Shown here piece after piece: positions 37,612 to 48,600 of a stretch of DNA of 64,000 bases. A program made the translations under genes and the position numbers. This DNA comes from Sisyra terminalis (Eukaryota; Arthropoda; Insecta; Neuroptera; Sisyridae). Within the stretch, counting starts at the first letter, position 1. The number at the start of each line of letters is the position of its first letter. Where the stretch lies: contig OY292277.1 in assembly GCA_958496175.1 (NCBI GenBank), forward strand, positions 24,712,282 through 24,776,281, in the 5' to 3' direction. The notes below the pieces were generated by a model, which worked only from the letters and a program-made list of their open reading frames with translations, searched no databases and was not told the DNA's origin.

Positions 37612-37807
37612 CCGTAACTGGATAACTAGATTAAAGGATAGGTAGTTGTTGCAAATTCCTCTATTAGAAAAATTGTTTATTCTTCAAAAGATCGAATTTT
37701 ACATTCACAAAGTAATGTAAAATTCGATCTTTTGAAGAATAAACAATTTTTCTAATAGAGGAATTTGCAACAACTACCTATCCTTTAATCTAGTTATCCA
37801 GTTACGG
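37612..37807. repeat. Perfect fold-back palindrome, 94-bp arms, 8-bp loop
   Basis: Left arm 37612-37705 and right arm 37714-37807 are exact reverse complements with no mismatch seen by eye; the loop is cacaaagt. The right arm is homologous, in gene orientation, to part of intron 2 of the intact vanin-like gene (about 31440-31530). The left arm is the same sequence inverted and continues outward into an inverted piece of that intron (to about 37400). Confidence 0.9.
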
Positions 37808-38511
37808 ATTACGATTAGGCAGAGTTGTCGCTCGGTATGTTATAAGAAACATTTTCCTTTTGAAATAGTATACAACTGGATTATATTTTATTTTAGATAT
37901 CGAAAATTTAATTTATACGTGGAACTTGAATTTGACTCTACTAAAAATCCTGACCTAACTACTTTTACAACTGATTTTGATGTTACTTTTGGCATATTTA
38001 TTTGTTTTGACATCTTGTTCAAGGCTCCAGCTCTGGACGTTATTCGTTCGAAAAATGTTACGAATTTCATTTATTCAACAGCTTGGTTTTCTGAACTACC
38101 ATTTCTAACTGGTAAAACTCAACAGTAAAAACCGTTAGAATCAGTCTTGAAATGTTTCAGATGAGTTTTAAACTTTTTGTGATTGGGTCTCTTTAATTAT
38201 TAAAAGGGTTGAATACAAAGATAGATCAAATTGATTAGGTATATACCATCATACTCTCAAGCATGTGATAACCCTGTTCAAAAATAGCATTTAGAGGCAT
38301 TTTGAAATCATTAAATTTAAATTGCCTTTGAACAACTAAATGACTTCTACTGGGTTTTTAGGACATTTAAAATGATTTTTCCATCGATTTTTATCCATTT
38401 TAATTTTACGTTAAATTTATTTTGGAAAATAAATTTTTCAATATATTTTGAAATTCAATGCAACTTAAGGAAATAACCACATTTACTCTAAACTAAAACC
38501 ATTGATTTGTA

Positions 38512-39403
38512 CACTGATAGAAGGATTTTTTTGTATTTAATAAATCAATTTATTAAAAACTTTTTCCGCTATTTTTTTGAGTAAAAGAAATATTTTTTTA
38601 CTATTAACAACATTTATTAGTATGCAATGGATCTCTTTTTTATATTAAACAAATTTTTTTATTATTTAAAAAGCCTTATTATATTGAAAAAAATATTTGC
38701 TTCCACCAAATAAGATTTGGTAATAGTTAATAAATATTTTGTAGGCAGGTATTGTCGGTAGATGGTTGTACTTAACGTGTAGTTGCATATGAATATATAT
38801 TGTAGAATACTTATGTGTGCGTGCGCGTCATCTTATACATATGACTGCGCGCCGTTTTTCGCTGTGCGTCATAACCTGCTGAATAACCAGCTTTATAAAT
38901 ATGACCAGTGTATATAAATATAAACAGTGTTTATAAATATGACAACTTGCTTGTTATTTTGATTGACTCTAAAGAAAAAATAATTAATAAAATGGAAGCT
39001 TTGTGCATTCGTGCATTATTTAATTATTTATTATATTTTAATTTTATTTTTCATTTATTTTTATCAAATTTCTAATTTTCTGTAATTTTAACAATTGAAA
39101 TAAAATATTAAAACAATTTTTTGAGGAAGGAATTTCTTAAATATTAATAACCCAGTTTATAAATACAAATAAATCATTTATTAAATATTAATAAATTCTT
39201 TTTTAAATATTAATAAGTCATTTTTTACACGTTAATAAATCATTTATTAAATATTAATAAATATTTGGTTGGCACAAAGAAATAGCCGTTAATAAATGAT
39301 TTATTAACTGTTAATAAATATTTGTTAAAGACCGATCCTCTAACAAATCATTTATTAACTATTAACAAATCTTTTTAAATACAAAAAAATCCTTCTATCA
39401 GTG
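38512..39403. mobile_element. Non-autonomous DNA transposon, TA target duplication
   Basis: Ends are cactgatagaaggatttttt and its inverse, ending ccttctatcagtg; the match continues about 30 bp inward. TA dinucleotides flank both ends (38510-38511 and 39404-39405), fitting a Tc1/mariner-type or other TA-targeting transposase. The 892-bp interior has no reading frame of note. It does have subterminal repeats of taataaatcatttatta-like units at 39150-39370 and a GC-richer core with gtgtgcgtgcgcgtc near 38815. Confidence 0.7.
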
Positions 39404-39409
39404 TACCAT

Positions 39410-40850
39410 TTCAAGTAACACATGGTCGTTAATCCTTTTTTAGCAAAAGAAATTTGTATTTAGAAAGCACACATTATAGTTGGCATAATTTAAATAAAAG
39501 TATCAACTGTTACAATCATATTGGAAACTAAAGCATAATGAAAAGCTTTTGACTTTTTTGAAATTTTGATTTCTAATCACTTTAACTACTTTATCACTTC
39601 ACGTTCTATGATTTATTGAAACACAATTTACACCACTGATAATTGTAATAAATCTAATCGTGATTTTCTCGATTGATATCAATTGTAGAAATGAAATTCT
39701 TGATGGATTTGGTTGATGATTCTCGAACGATCCGCATTTATTCCTCAAACGTCCATTTGAAAATGATGAACAATTCAAATCAAATGAATAATTTTCTAAT
39801 GTCTTCGGTCATATTCCTCTGTAGTGAAAAATTCAATTAGAACAATATTTACAAGTTTCAATAACACACTTACTAAACATTTATCTCCCAAAAGGATGAT
39901 ACTTTCCTCAAGCTCAAAGAAAGTGCCTTTGTTCTTAATTTCCAGATAAGACGAATCGGTAAAAAAACATTGATTTAAATGATTTAAATTAATAACACAA
40001 ATCATACGTCCACTCACGTCCACTTTATATTAAGTTGTAAGGGACCTTAAACCGCAGCTCAATTTCTAGATGAATAAAGGGTTGCCTAACATTTAAAATT
40101 TATAAGAAAACGGATAAATGCAAGGATAGCATTTTCTGATAAAGGTAATTGTTTTCAACGATTTAAAAACAAGGGTATAAGCTTGAATCAGGAACTTCCT
40201 GATCCAAGCTTATACCAAAATAAGACCCTTAAATTTATTGTAATGTGGAAATATTTTTTGTTGTCCTGTGTGCAAAAGGATACCCGCAATATCATTTCAA
40301 AGTTTCATATATCATTGTTTTTTAAGTAGCCTTCTTGAGGATGTGGTTGACCTAGACTAGACTTGAATTATTTATTTCTACTAAACAAACCTCGTCGATA
40401 AACTTCAATTTTTCATTAAAAAATTAATTAAAAAATTTGGTCAAATTGTGGAAATTCCGACCAGTGGTTCTTAATTTATTTAAATCATTTGCTAGATGAT
40501 CTACCTAAGTTTTAAACAAAAAATGTTCTTAAGCTGTTGTGCCCATATTTTTAAGATAATCGTGCCCTTAAACTATATCATTATGTACGCTTGCAATGGA
40601 AAAAAGTTTATTTTTTATTGGTTTAATTCTTGAAATATTCTAAAAGAATCAAATGTACATGAATGGTAATTCACTTACTAATATTAATTTTAAAAAAATC
40701 TTCAAGTACCAAGTACTAAAGTCGAGTCACTCAACCATATATACATCTGTGCACATACTGGCACATATTACGGAATATTCGGTATACATGTAAGCTTTGT
40801 TTTCGAATATTATATTTTTTTTTATCGAGTATAATTACTGCAAAACTACC
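39410..40850. other. Intergenic upstream of the zinc-finger gene
   Basis: AT-rich, with no exon seen. It contains the short palindrome at 40174-40216. The last few hundred bases should hold the zinc-finger gene promoter, but no clear TATA box or initiator was recognised. Confidence 0.4.
40174..40216. repeat. Short palindrome, 21-bp arms
   Basis: ggtataagcttgaatcagga and its inverse, centred at 40195, with a single mismatch (a against g). It could form a tight hairpin or be a recent micro-inversion product. No function can be assigned. Confidence 0.7.
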
Positions 40851-40852
40851 AA

Positions 40853-43800
40853 ATGGATGCCATAAATTCAAATATTTGCAGAACATGTTTAACTAAACAG
40901 CAAACTGAAATGAAACCTATATTTAAGATTATTAACATGTTAAAAAAGGGTGCTTCGGTACAAGTAAGTATAAAACAAATTTCAAAGATGTTACATTTTA
41001 TAACAAATAATCGTTTTGTAGATATCCCAAGATGATAATTTACCTAAAAATATATGCAACAACTGTTACGAACGTGCAACAAAAGCCTATGCCTTCTATT
41101 GTCAATGTGAACAATCGGAAGAAATTTTGAAACGGACCTACTCAAAATTAAGCAGCGATGCTAATACAACTATCGATGATGTATTTCCTTCAATTGAAAA
41201 TGAAATTGCTAATAAAATATTAGCAAACAATCAAAGTACTAGTAGCCAAGAAAGTTTTCATAATCAATGTCTATACGAAAATGAAGAGGAATTTAACAAT
41301 TTAAAAGATGAGTCACCAAGAGTTTCAACCATCAATTCTGATTGTTGTAAAATGTTTATTCCAAATCAGTTTCCAATATTATCATGCAAAGAAACTGTCC
41401 AGAGTGAACCAAGCTTTTACAGCAATTTCCGAAGCGACACGTTAAGTTCCACCAATGATGTGTTAAATTTTGATGACATTAATGAAAATCAAGAAGAGAA
41501 TATAGTTGAATCAATGCCACTTAAAAATAACATAGAAAATGCTTACATCCCTTTCAATAACAAAGTCGCAGGCTGTCAGTTAAATGCTGAAGGACAAGAG
41601 GAACATTTGAAAAAATTTCCGTGTGATATTTGCGGTAAATTTAATTTATATTTAATGTAGCAAATTTAACTATACTGTTATAACTAAAAACATTTTGTAG
41701 GCAAAAAATATATTTCAAAACGGCATTTAAGAAGTCATATGCGTTATCACCATCGTTCTACGGATTTGCTATGTCAGACATGTGGAAAACGTTTTACTTG
41801 CATTCCAAATTTGAAACGACACGAACGAATTCACTCTGGCAAATTACCTTACGTTTGCCCCCATTGTCCAGATAAGTAAGACAATTTAAATATTTTTAAA
41901 AGTAATACTGTTATTTTTTTTAAGTTTTAATAGTATGTAATTAATAAATTAAATACCTTTATTATCTGTAATTTAAAAGAAAATTATTGAATATTCAAAA
42001 CCTAGGTAAAGTTTATCAAAAATACTTGTGTTATGTACAGGGAAATAAATAAAAGCTCAAGTGTCCTTTAGTACACCCACAATCTGGCAACGCTGCATTT
42101 TCGACTTTGTTTTTAATTTAATTCGCGATTAAATCGGTCCATAATGAAAATTTAGCCACAAAAGAGAGAATTATACCATATCAGAATTGAATTAACAAAA
42201 ATATCGCGAAGTAAATTAAAAACAAAGTCGAAAATGTAACGTTGCCAGATTGTCGGTATGCTAAAGTACACTTAAGCCTAGATAAAAACAGTTCCAAATT
42301 TTTCAATTAGAGTATGGTGCTATGGTGTAGTTATAAGGAAGCAGCTAAAAAAACGCTTTCGGGCCCCTGGTTTATAGGGGCCCTTTTTAATTACCTTATA
42401 TGGTTTGAAAAAAAAGAAACCTTTTTGTGATTTTTTTCAACCATTCTGCAGAATAAGTGAAAGTTCATATTATTGCTATTGTGTATAAAGAAGCAAATCA
42501 ATTAAACACAAAGATTGTAATGGATAAATTTGTAGCTAGAAAATCTAGACAAAAAATCATTTAAACATATATGGATAATTCTCATGAAATATCGAAATTC
42601 TTGTCCTTGCAGTTTTTACAATAATCACAATAATCTAAGTTATATATGATCGTATATTTTTTCCTTGAAAAGAATATTACTGTGTGTTTATATCGTTGTT
42701 TATTTATGCAAACAAGGAGATCATTTTGGCGGGGCAAGACAGCAAATAACGATTTATAGAGGGGTGTTATAATTACGTAACAATATTACTGTTAGGGCCT
42801 ATAATTTTTGCTCACTATCAAACAATGCCAGAGCCGATTCAATGGGTTTGGCCTAACTTACTGTTGCCTTTACTTTCAAAATTATAAATCATCCCTGTAA
42901 TTCGTCTAAAATTAGTTTTATCTGGGAATCACTATATTGGTAAAATCTAGTTACTCAAATAGAAAAAAAAAAATTTTTTTTTACCTAATTTCGGAAATTG
43001 ATAGGAATCACTCAAAATGTTTCATTTAATATATCTATTTCTGTTTTAATTCGTAACTCAACAAACAGTTTTCCTCAATATGAACTGTTAAAAAAAATTT
43101 TTAGTAGGGGCTTCGAAATTTTAATTTGCTTATGAGCCTAAAATTTAATTATACCACTGCAAATTGGCTTAGTATGCTGCAGCGTACTAGCTCCCACCAT
43201 TTAGTTCCAAAATTTACATTTAATTTTTCAAAATTTGATAAAATGATGTTATGTGTAAGATTGTACGTAAGGGTAATTGAAGTTTAATTTAAATATTTGC
43301 AAAACGTGCTATGCACAAATGATATTAATTGTCCTTATATTGTTGTATCCACTATATTATCGAATTGTTTATAACGATATTGTCGGTGTTAAAAGTTTAA
43401 CCTTTTTTTTCAGAAAATTTGCTCAATCTAATCAACTTAAGTCACATTTACTCACTCATTCTAAAACCAAACAGCATGCCTGTCTACAATGTGGGAATTC
43501 GTATACTCATAGAACATCTTTAAGAATTCATATTCGACGAGTTCATATGCCGGTAGAGGAAAAGCAACAGTATTTATGTTCGATTTGTAATAAAAATTAT
43601 AAAGGTAAATGGCTTAATGATTAGTTAGTGTTATTTTTTGGGAATTTTTGTTTGAAATGGTCTTTTTTTGTAGATAAAAAAGATTTATCACAACATATGT
43701 TGATCCATCGAAACGAGAGAAGTTTTGTATGTGAAACTTGTGGAAAATCGTTTAATCGTAAAAATAATTTAAACGTTCATGAATTAATCCATACAGGAGT

Positions 43801-43882
43801 TCGACCATTTCCATGTCATTTTTGTTCCCGAGCATTTCGACAGAAACATGCGTTAGATACGCATATGAAAATTCATATTTAG
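40853..43882 (+). CDS. ZAD-type C2H2 zinc-finger transcription factor
   Basis: Exons 40853-40963, 41022-41634, 41701-41875, 43414-43604 and 43674-43882 join in phase to 432 residues. The N-terminus is a ZAD (zinc-finger-associated domain, a dimerisation module of insect factors): ICRTCL near residue 10 and NICNNCYE near residue 50 supply the four Cys. An acidic, Ser/Asn-rich linker follows (about residues 70-235). The C-terminus has seven C2H2 fingers starting [49 protein letters not shown] and CHFCSRAF, with TGxRPF-type linkers between some. The protein ends right after the last finger (HMKIHI). It should bind DNA in the nucleus; target and orthologue cannot be named because this family evolves fast. 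The 1.5-kb intron 3 carries two transposon copies. Confidence 0.92.
42054..42278. mobile_element. MITE, long-TIR family 1 (copy C)
   Basis: Inside intron 3 of the zinc-finger gene. Left end gctcaagtgtcctttag and right end ctaaagtacacttaagcc are inverted relatives. The arms run on through acaatctggcaacg and tttttaatttaattcgcg. Flanks taaataaa (42046-42053) and tagataaa (42279-42286) agree at 7 of 8 positions, consistent with an ageing 8-bp duplication. Confidence 0.75.
42325..43162 (-). repeat. hAT-like repeat family 2 (copy 2)
   Basis: In the same intron, inverted relative to the copy at 16018-16345. Shared blocks read on the minus strand: ggctcataagcaaat, ttctgcagaatgg, then ggggcccgaaagcg. 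Its minus-strand start (cagtggtataattaaat) and the plus-strand left end (ctatggtgtagttataagg) look like hAT termini. It is about 500 bp longer than copy 1 because of extra internal sequence (about 42540-43080). Confidence 0.55.
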
Positions 43883-43933
43883 AATTTATTATAATGAAAT
43901 ATGTATATTTATCAAAATACATTTAAATTCCTA

Positions 43934-43939
43934 AATAAA
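43934..43939 (+). terminator. Poly(A) signal of the zinc-finger gene
   Basis: AATAAA 52 bases after the stop codon. Confidence 0.55.
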
Positions 43940-44610
43940 GTAACTTACATTCCGAGCTATAATGTTGAGGAAATTTATTTGAGTTGATTTGTATCATTTG
44001 CATTTATTTCATTTTACCACCTTATATCAGTTAGCCAACAAAACTTTAAAATTTTTAAATTTTTTTACCAATCGATGGAAAATCTTTCGTAATAAAAGGT
44101 TTGTGAAAGAAATTATTTCGTTTGTAACAAAATAGTTTAGTAGTAAGTAATTAATTAAGAAAATTAATTATTTTATCATTGATATAGTAAAATATAAAGA
44201 AAATAGTTTTTTGGTACATATAATAACAAAAATACTGGAAAACTTAACAAAATTTAATGAATTGGAAGAATTAATTTGAAGGAGTTTGCTGGGTTCAAAG
44301 TATGGAAAATATTTCTCAAGTCTTTAAAACCACGTAATCTTATATTTCAAAAATTATTGCGGGAAAAATTGATTTTCATTCATTCATTTTGGTCATTTAC
44401 CGGTTCTTTGTAATATAAACGAAATAAGTCCGGAAATTGTCGAAGTTGGTCGAACCATATGAATAATGTGATTCACGATTCATACCAATTAAAACGTCAA
44501 CTGCGTCAAAAACAAATTTGTTTTTTTGTACATAGCTACTGTCAATTTTTATTTCTCTTGGAAATTGTCAAATTTTCTTGAGTTCTTATTTGAATTTTAT
44601 CGGGGAAACC

Positions 44611-45484
44611 ATGGCGGAACAATTTCACGTAATAACCCCTGGGATTGTAACGGTTCAAGTTACAAGTTCAGCGCAACAAATGTTTATTGGTAATGAAAAA
44701 CGGTTTGCCAAAGATCTAACTATATATAAACTGAAAGTACGTAGCAAACCTAAATTCTACTGTTTTGTGTAAATTTACTATTTTTTTTTCTTTTTCTTCA
44801 GGGAAAATTAGAATTGGTAACTGGAGGAAACGCAGCTACGATGAAGCTGGAACTTTATACAAAAGACGACAAATTCGTAACGGAATTAGATAATAATGAT
44901 GCTTTATTAGGCTCATATCCTGTTGAGGATGGAATGCGGCTTCATGTGATAGATAATTTCAACATGTATGTAGATACAGATACGACAAATGTTCAGAAGT
45001 TTGAACTTACTCCAGAGCAATATGCGAGCAAAGCAGATTCCGTGAAAGCTTTTCTGATGAAAAATAAATTAGGCAAATACAATGAAGAGGAAATAAAAAA
45101 ACGCAAAGAACAATTAGCTAAAGAGTTAGCGGAAGAGGAGCAATTACTAGAAAATATTTCAATCGGAGGCCGATGTCTAGTATCTGTTCCAAACGTTCCA
45201 GATCGACGAGGTGAGGTTAAATATAAAGGTAAAATGGATGGTCAGAATGGTTATTGGGTCGGTATAAAATTTGATGAGCCTGTTGGACTAAACGACGGAT
45301 CGTACGTATAATATCAAATATTTGCATGTTGACAAAAAGTCTGTTTTTTAGTTTTTACTTTTCCAGTCACAACGGGAAAGAATATTTTGAATGTCCTACA
45401 AAATATGGAGGTTTTATCAAGCCACAGTTCGTTACTTGTGGAGATTATCCTGAATTGGACTTGGACTTAGATGATGAAATTTAA
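44611..45484 (+). CDS. TBCB: Tubulin-folding cofactor B
   Basis: Cofactor B takes alpha-tubulin from the cytosolic chaperonin and, with cofactor E, passes it along the tubulin folding pathway. Exons 44611-44736, 44802-45301 and 45367-45484 join to 247 residues, the usual family length. The start was chosen at ATG 44611 ([20 protein letters not shown]), which sits in a good context just upstream of the ubiquitin-like domain (about residues 10-95). A charged coiled-coil follows ([20 protein letters not shown], about 136-155), then a CAP-Gly domain (about 163-235: [37 protein letters not shown]). The usual GKNDG of CAP-Gly is GLNDG here, a Lys-to-Leu change at residue 205 in the tubulin-tail-binding loop. 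The acidic C-terminus ends DDEI, as is typical of the family. It converges on the PLRG1 gene with 139 bp between stops. Confidence 0.97.
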
Positions 45485-45589
45485 TTATTATATTAATTGA
45501 GAGCTTTATTATATTATATTATTTCTTTTTTTGTTATAAAATCACTTAAAATGAAAGAAAAAATGCTATCTTTTTTGTACGAAAAAAAC

Positions 45590-45595
45590 TTTATT
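45590..45595 (-). terminator. Poly(A) signal of the PLRG1 gene
   Basis: tttatt on the plus strand is AATAAA on the minus strand, about 30 bases past the PLRG1 stop and within the gap shared with TBCB. The two 3' UTRs are therefore likely to overlap or nearly so. Confidence 0.5.
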
Positions 45596-45623
45596 AAAAA
45601 TCTTAACACAATTAAATGGTATT

Positions 45624-48600
45624 TTAAAATTTCCGTCTTTTCAATATTTCAGGTCGCCAATTAACTGGATGAGTCTCTTCAGTCGCTGTTTCATCTTCCT
45701 TGTATATTTTTATTGTTTTATCTGCTTCAGCCGTAATTAAACGTGTTCCTGAATGGTCAAAAGTCATCGCAAATACTCCAGCTTCATTTGTCATCGATCC
45801 AGGTTGTACAGGAGCTTGTAGTCTTTGGAAATTGTATCCTGTTCGCCAATCCCACAAATGTAATGTTCCATTATCACCGCCCGATACGAGAACACCGTCA
45901 GGATTTACTGCTAAACAATTGACAATTGCATTGTGACCTGATAAATTCTGAATAAATTTTCCATCAGGACAACGCCATTGTTTTATGTTGTCGGGTGAGG
46001 CTGATGCAAACATGTTTCTAAAATAAAAACAGCAATTTAGTTATACAACTATTATTTTGATCTGAAGTAAACTAGCCAAGGATTATAAGTTTGCTTATAA
46101 AGTTTGCAACTCGTCAAAAATAAATCTAAAAGATATAAGATTAAAATCTTTCAAAGAAAAATTCTTTCACTTAAGAGTACTTGATACAAATCGAAAGTTG
46201 TTGCGGTCTAAAGCTCTGCACTTATATTCCTAAGCTTTTTAACTTACAAAACAGGATGAAAAACGCAACTGCGAACACTCTTCTTGTGATTTGTTAGAGT
46301 GCATAACGATTTTCCTGCTGCAAGATCCCACAATCTTATTGTGGCGTCGTGGGAACCTGTTATAATTTGTGGTTCACTAGCTTGACAAATTACTGAAGCC
46401 ACCGTATTTGTGTGTCCTGAAAATGTATGCACATTGGCTTTCGTTCTCATATCCCAAACTCTAGCTGTTGAATCTCGTCCAGCCGTTATTAAAATATCCA
46501 ACTTTGGATGTAGTGCCATAGAATACACAGCTGATAAGTGACCATGATAATGTCTTATTACCTAAAAATGTTCAAATTGAAAAAAATAAATAACTAATAT
46601 ACATAAATAATGTTCGGATATTGCGACTAATACACTAAAATGGATTAAATATAATGCAAACTATAAATCTGTTCAAGATCTCTCGCAAATACGATGATTT
46701 TAAAATTTAATACTTTTAAAATTTTCACGTAGATAAATTACTATCAGAAATCAAATGTTAGATGAATTTTAAGCAGTAAGAGTTAAAAAACAATGTAGAG
46801 AGTTGTTATATTTTATAATTACTTTGTTATATTCCAAATCCCAACATTTAACTTGTCGATCTTCTCCGCAGCTGAATAAGTATGGGTGTCGATCACTTAC
46901 TGCTAAACCTCGAACCGAACTTACATGACCTGTAAGCGATACCTTTAGTTGTCCACTAGCTAGATCCCAAATTTTTATCACACGATCTGCAGCTCCAGTT
47001 GCAAACCACTAAAACAAAAAAAAAATAATTAAAAAATTATTTCCTTTTAAAAAAGTACGGTTAATTGTTATTAGCATATTCATTTTTAAAATGAACAACG
47101 TATCAACGTTTCGTTGATTTTTTTAACTTCTTCAAGTGAAACGTTTTGTTTGCTTCTTTTGAATTTTGACAAGGTAAGGTCGGGTCATATGAAAAATCTA
47201 TAAATGTATTTTTAGGAAATTTAATGTTCTACAAAATTGATTTCATTCCATTTCTTGATAATTTTACATGTGCAAATAACTCAAACTTTACTTTCACCAT
47301 ACTCTAGTATATTAGAACTAGTAATTATCCGTGAAATATTCACAGCCAAAACTGATACATCCCACAAAAATTGTCAATTGAATGAAATCGAAATGACAGT
47401 TGAAACCAATGACAACAGCAGTTAACTCAAAGTTCAGTTCTCGACGAAATAAAACGGAAATGAAGAATAATATTTTTCGATATATCGCTTAGTTTACGAA
47501 ATATCAATACTTAAAAATTGAAAAAAAAATTTAAACAGATTTCTCAAAATTTTCATGAAAAGAAAGGTAAATGCTTACAACCGTAGCTCTAACATTTTTT
47601 TGGTGCTAAAAACTATAAACAACGAGTCCAGGGGCGAAGCTTAAAAACAAATTTTTACGGCTCATGTCCCTTTTAGCGACATCAACATTTGGCAAGATTG
47701 CATTTTCGATTTTGTTTTTAATTTAATTCGCGAACAAATCAGGCTATAATTAAAAAAAAACATCTAAATTTCTTTGGTCCTTTGGCTTCGCCACCTAACT
47801 ATAACCGGAGTTTCACCCCTGGACTACTTATTTATAGTTTTTTAGCACAAAAAAAGAAGTGAAGCTGGGGTTGTAAGCATTTAGCTTTTAAAAAACAATT
47901 TTTAAGTATTGATATCTTGTAAGTTATTTTGTTTTGTCGAGAACTATAAGATTCCATCGTCAAATCGTGGAGCCGAAAGAATCGTAGTATTGGCTATTAT
48001 TGACCCCCGTTTGGAAATTATTATATTAATACAAGAAATAAAAATGCTTTACGATAAAGCCTTTATATTTAATTTAAACACTGAATTTTGAAAATATGAA
48101 CACTAAGAATTTTAGGAACTTTTTTGTTCTGGTACTATAATATACATATACCTTCTATATAATAATGTGATAGAAAAAATATTGTAATAAGAATTTAAAT
48201 AACTTTTGAATAAGTGAAATTATCAAAAAATTATGGAAGAAATTGTAACGAATTCGATTTCTTACAAAATTATGTTTGCAGATTATTTGTATAATACATC
48301 AAAAACAGAAAAGCAAAAATTGCATTCTTATGAAAATTAAAAGTGCGATAAACAACCTTTTAAAGTGGGTCTTAATTTTAATACCCACTTTTGATATCTA
48401 AACGAAATTTAAACTTTTAAACCTTGTTTAAAAAAAAAAAAGTTTGTAAAATACCGTCTAATATACTATATACAAATTAAATTACGACAAAAATTTTGTA
48501 AATTTTACTTAAACTAAATTATGAATATAAATATATCCTCATTTTCAGCAATAGTACAGTTTACAAAATGCAAACAACAGTAATATATAACTATAAAAAG

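Larger units (their letters stand above)
36497..38125 (+). pseudogene. Truncated tandem copy of the vanin-like gene
   Basis: Promoter-proximal sequence and exon 1 (36522-36596, signal peptide intact, donor present) closely match the intact gene. Exon 2 (about 36668-36810) has an extra A causing early stops, a further small indel, and Asp in place of the catalytic Glu (MDYSP against MEYSP). Exon 3 and nearly all of exon 4 are gone; only the last bases of exon 4 survive (about 37815-37833). Exon 5 (about 37895-38111) is almost unchanged and keeps FICFDILF with the catalytic Cys. Exons 6-8 are absent. Homology to the downstream intron runs to about 38340. The middle is replaced by an inverted segment and a perfect palindrome. 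It cannot make an enzyme. Confidence 0.88.

Noticed and set aside
39150..39370. Short regularly spaced repeats resembling a CRISPR array
   Set aside because: Units vary in sequence and spacing, occur in both orientations and lie inside a transposon in a eukaryotic genome.
44578..44610. Upstream in-frame extension of TBCB
   Set aside because: The frame is open, but there is no earlier ATG, and ATG 44611 gives the family's normal N-terminus.
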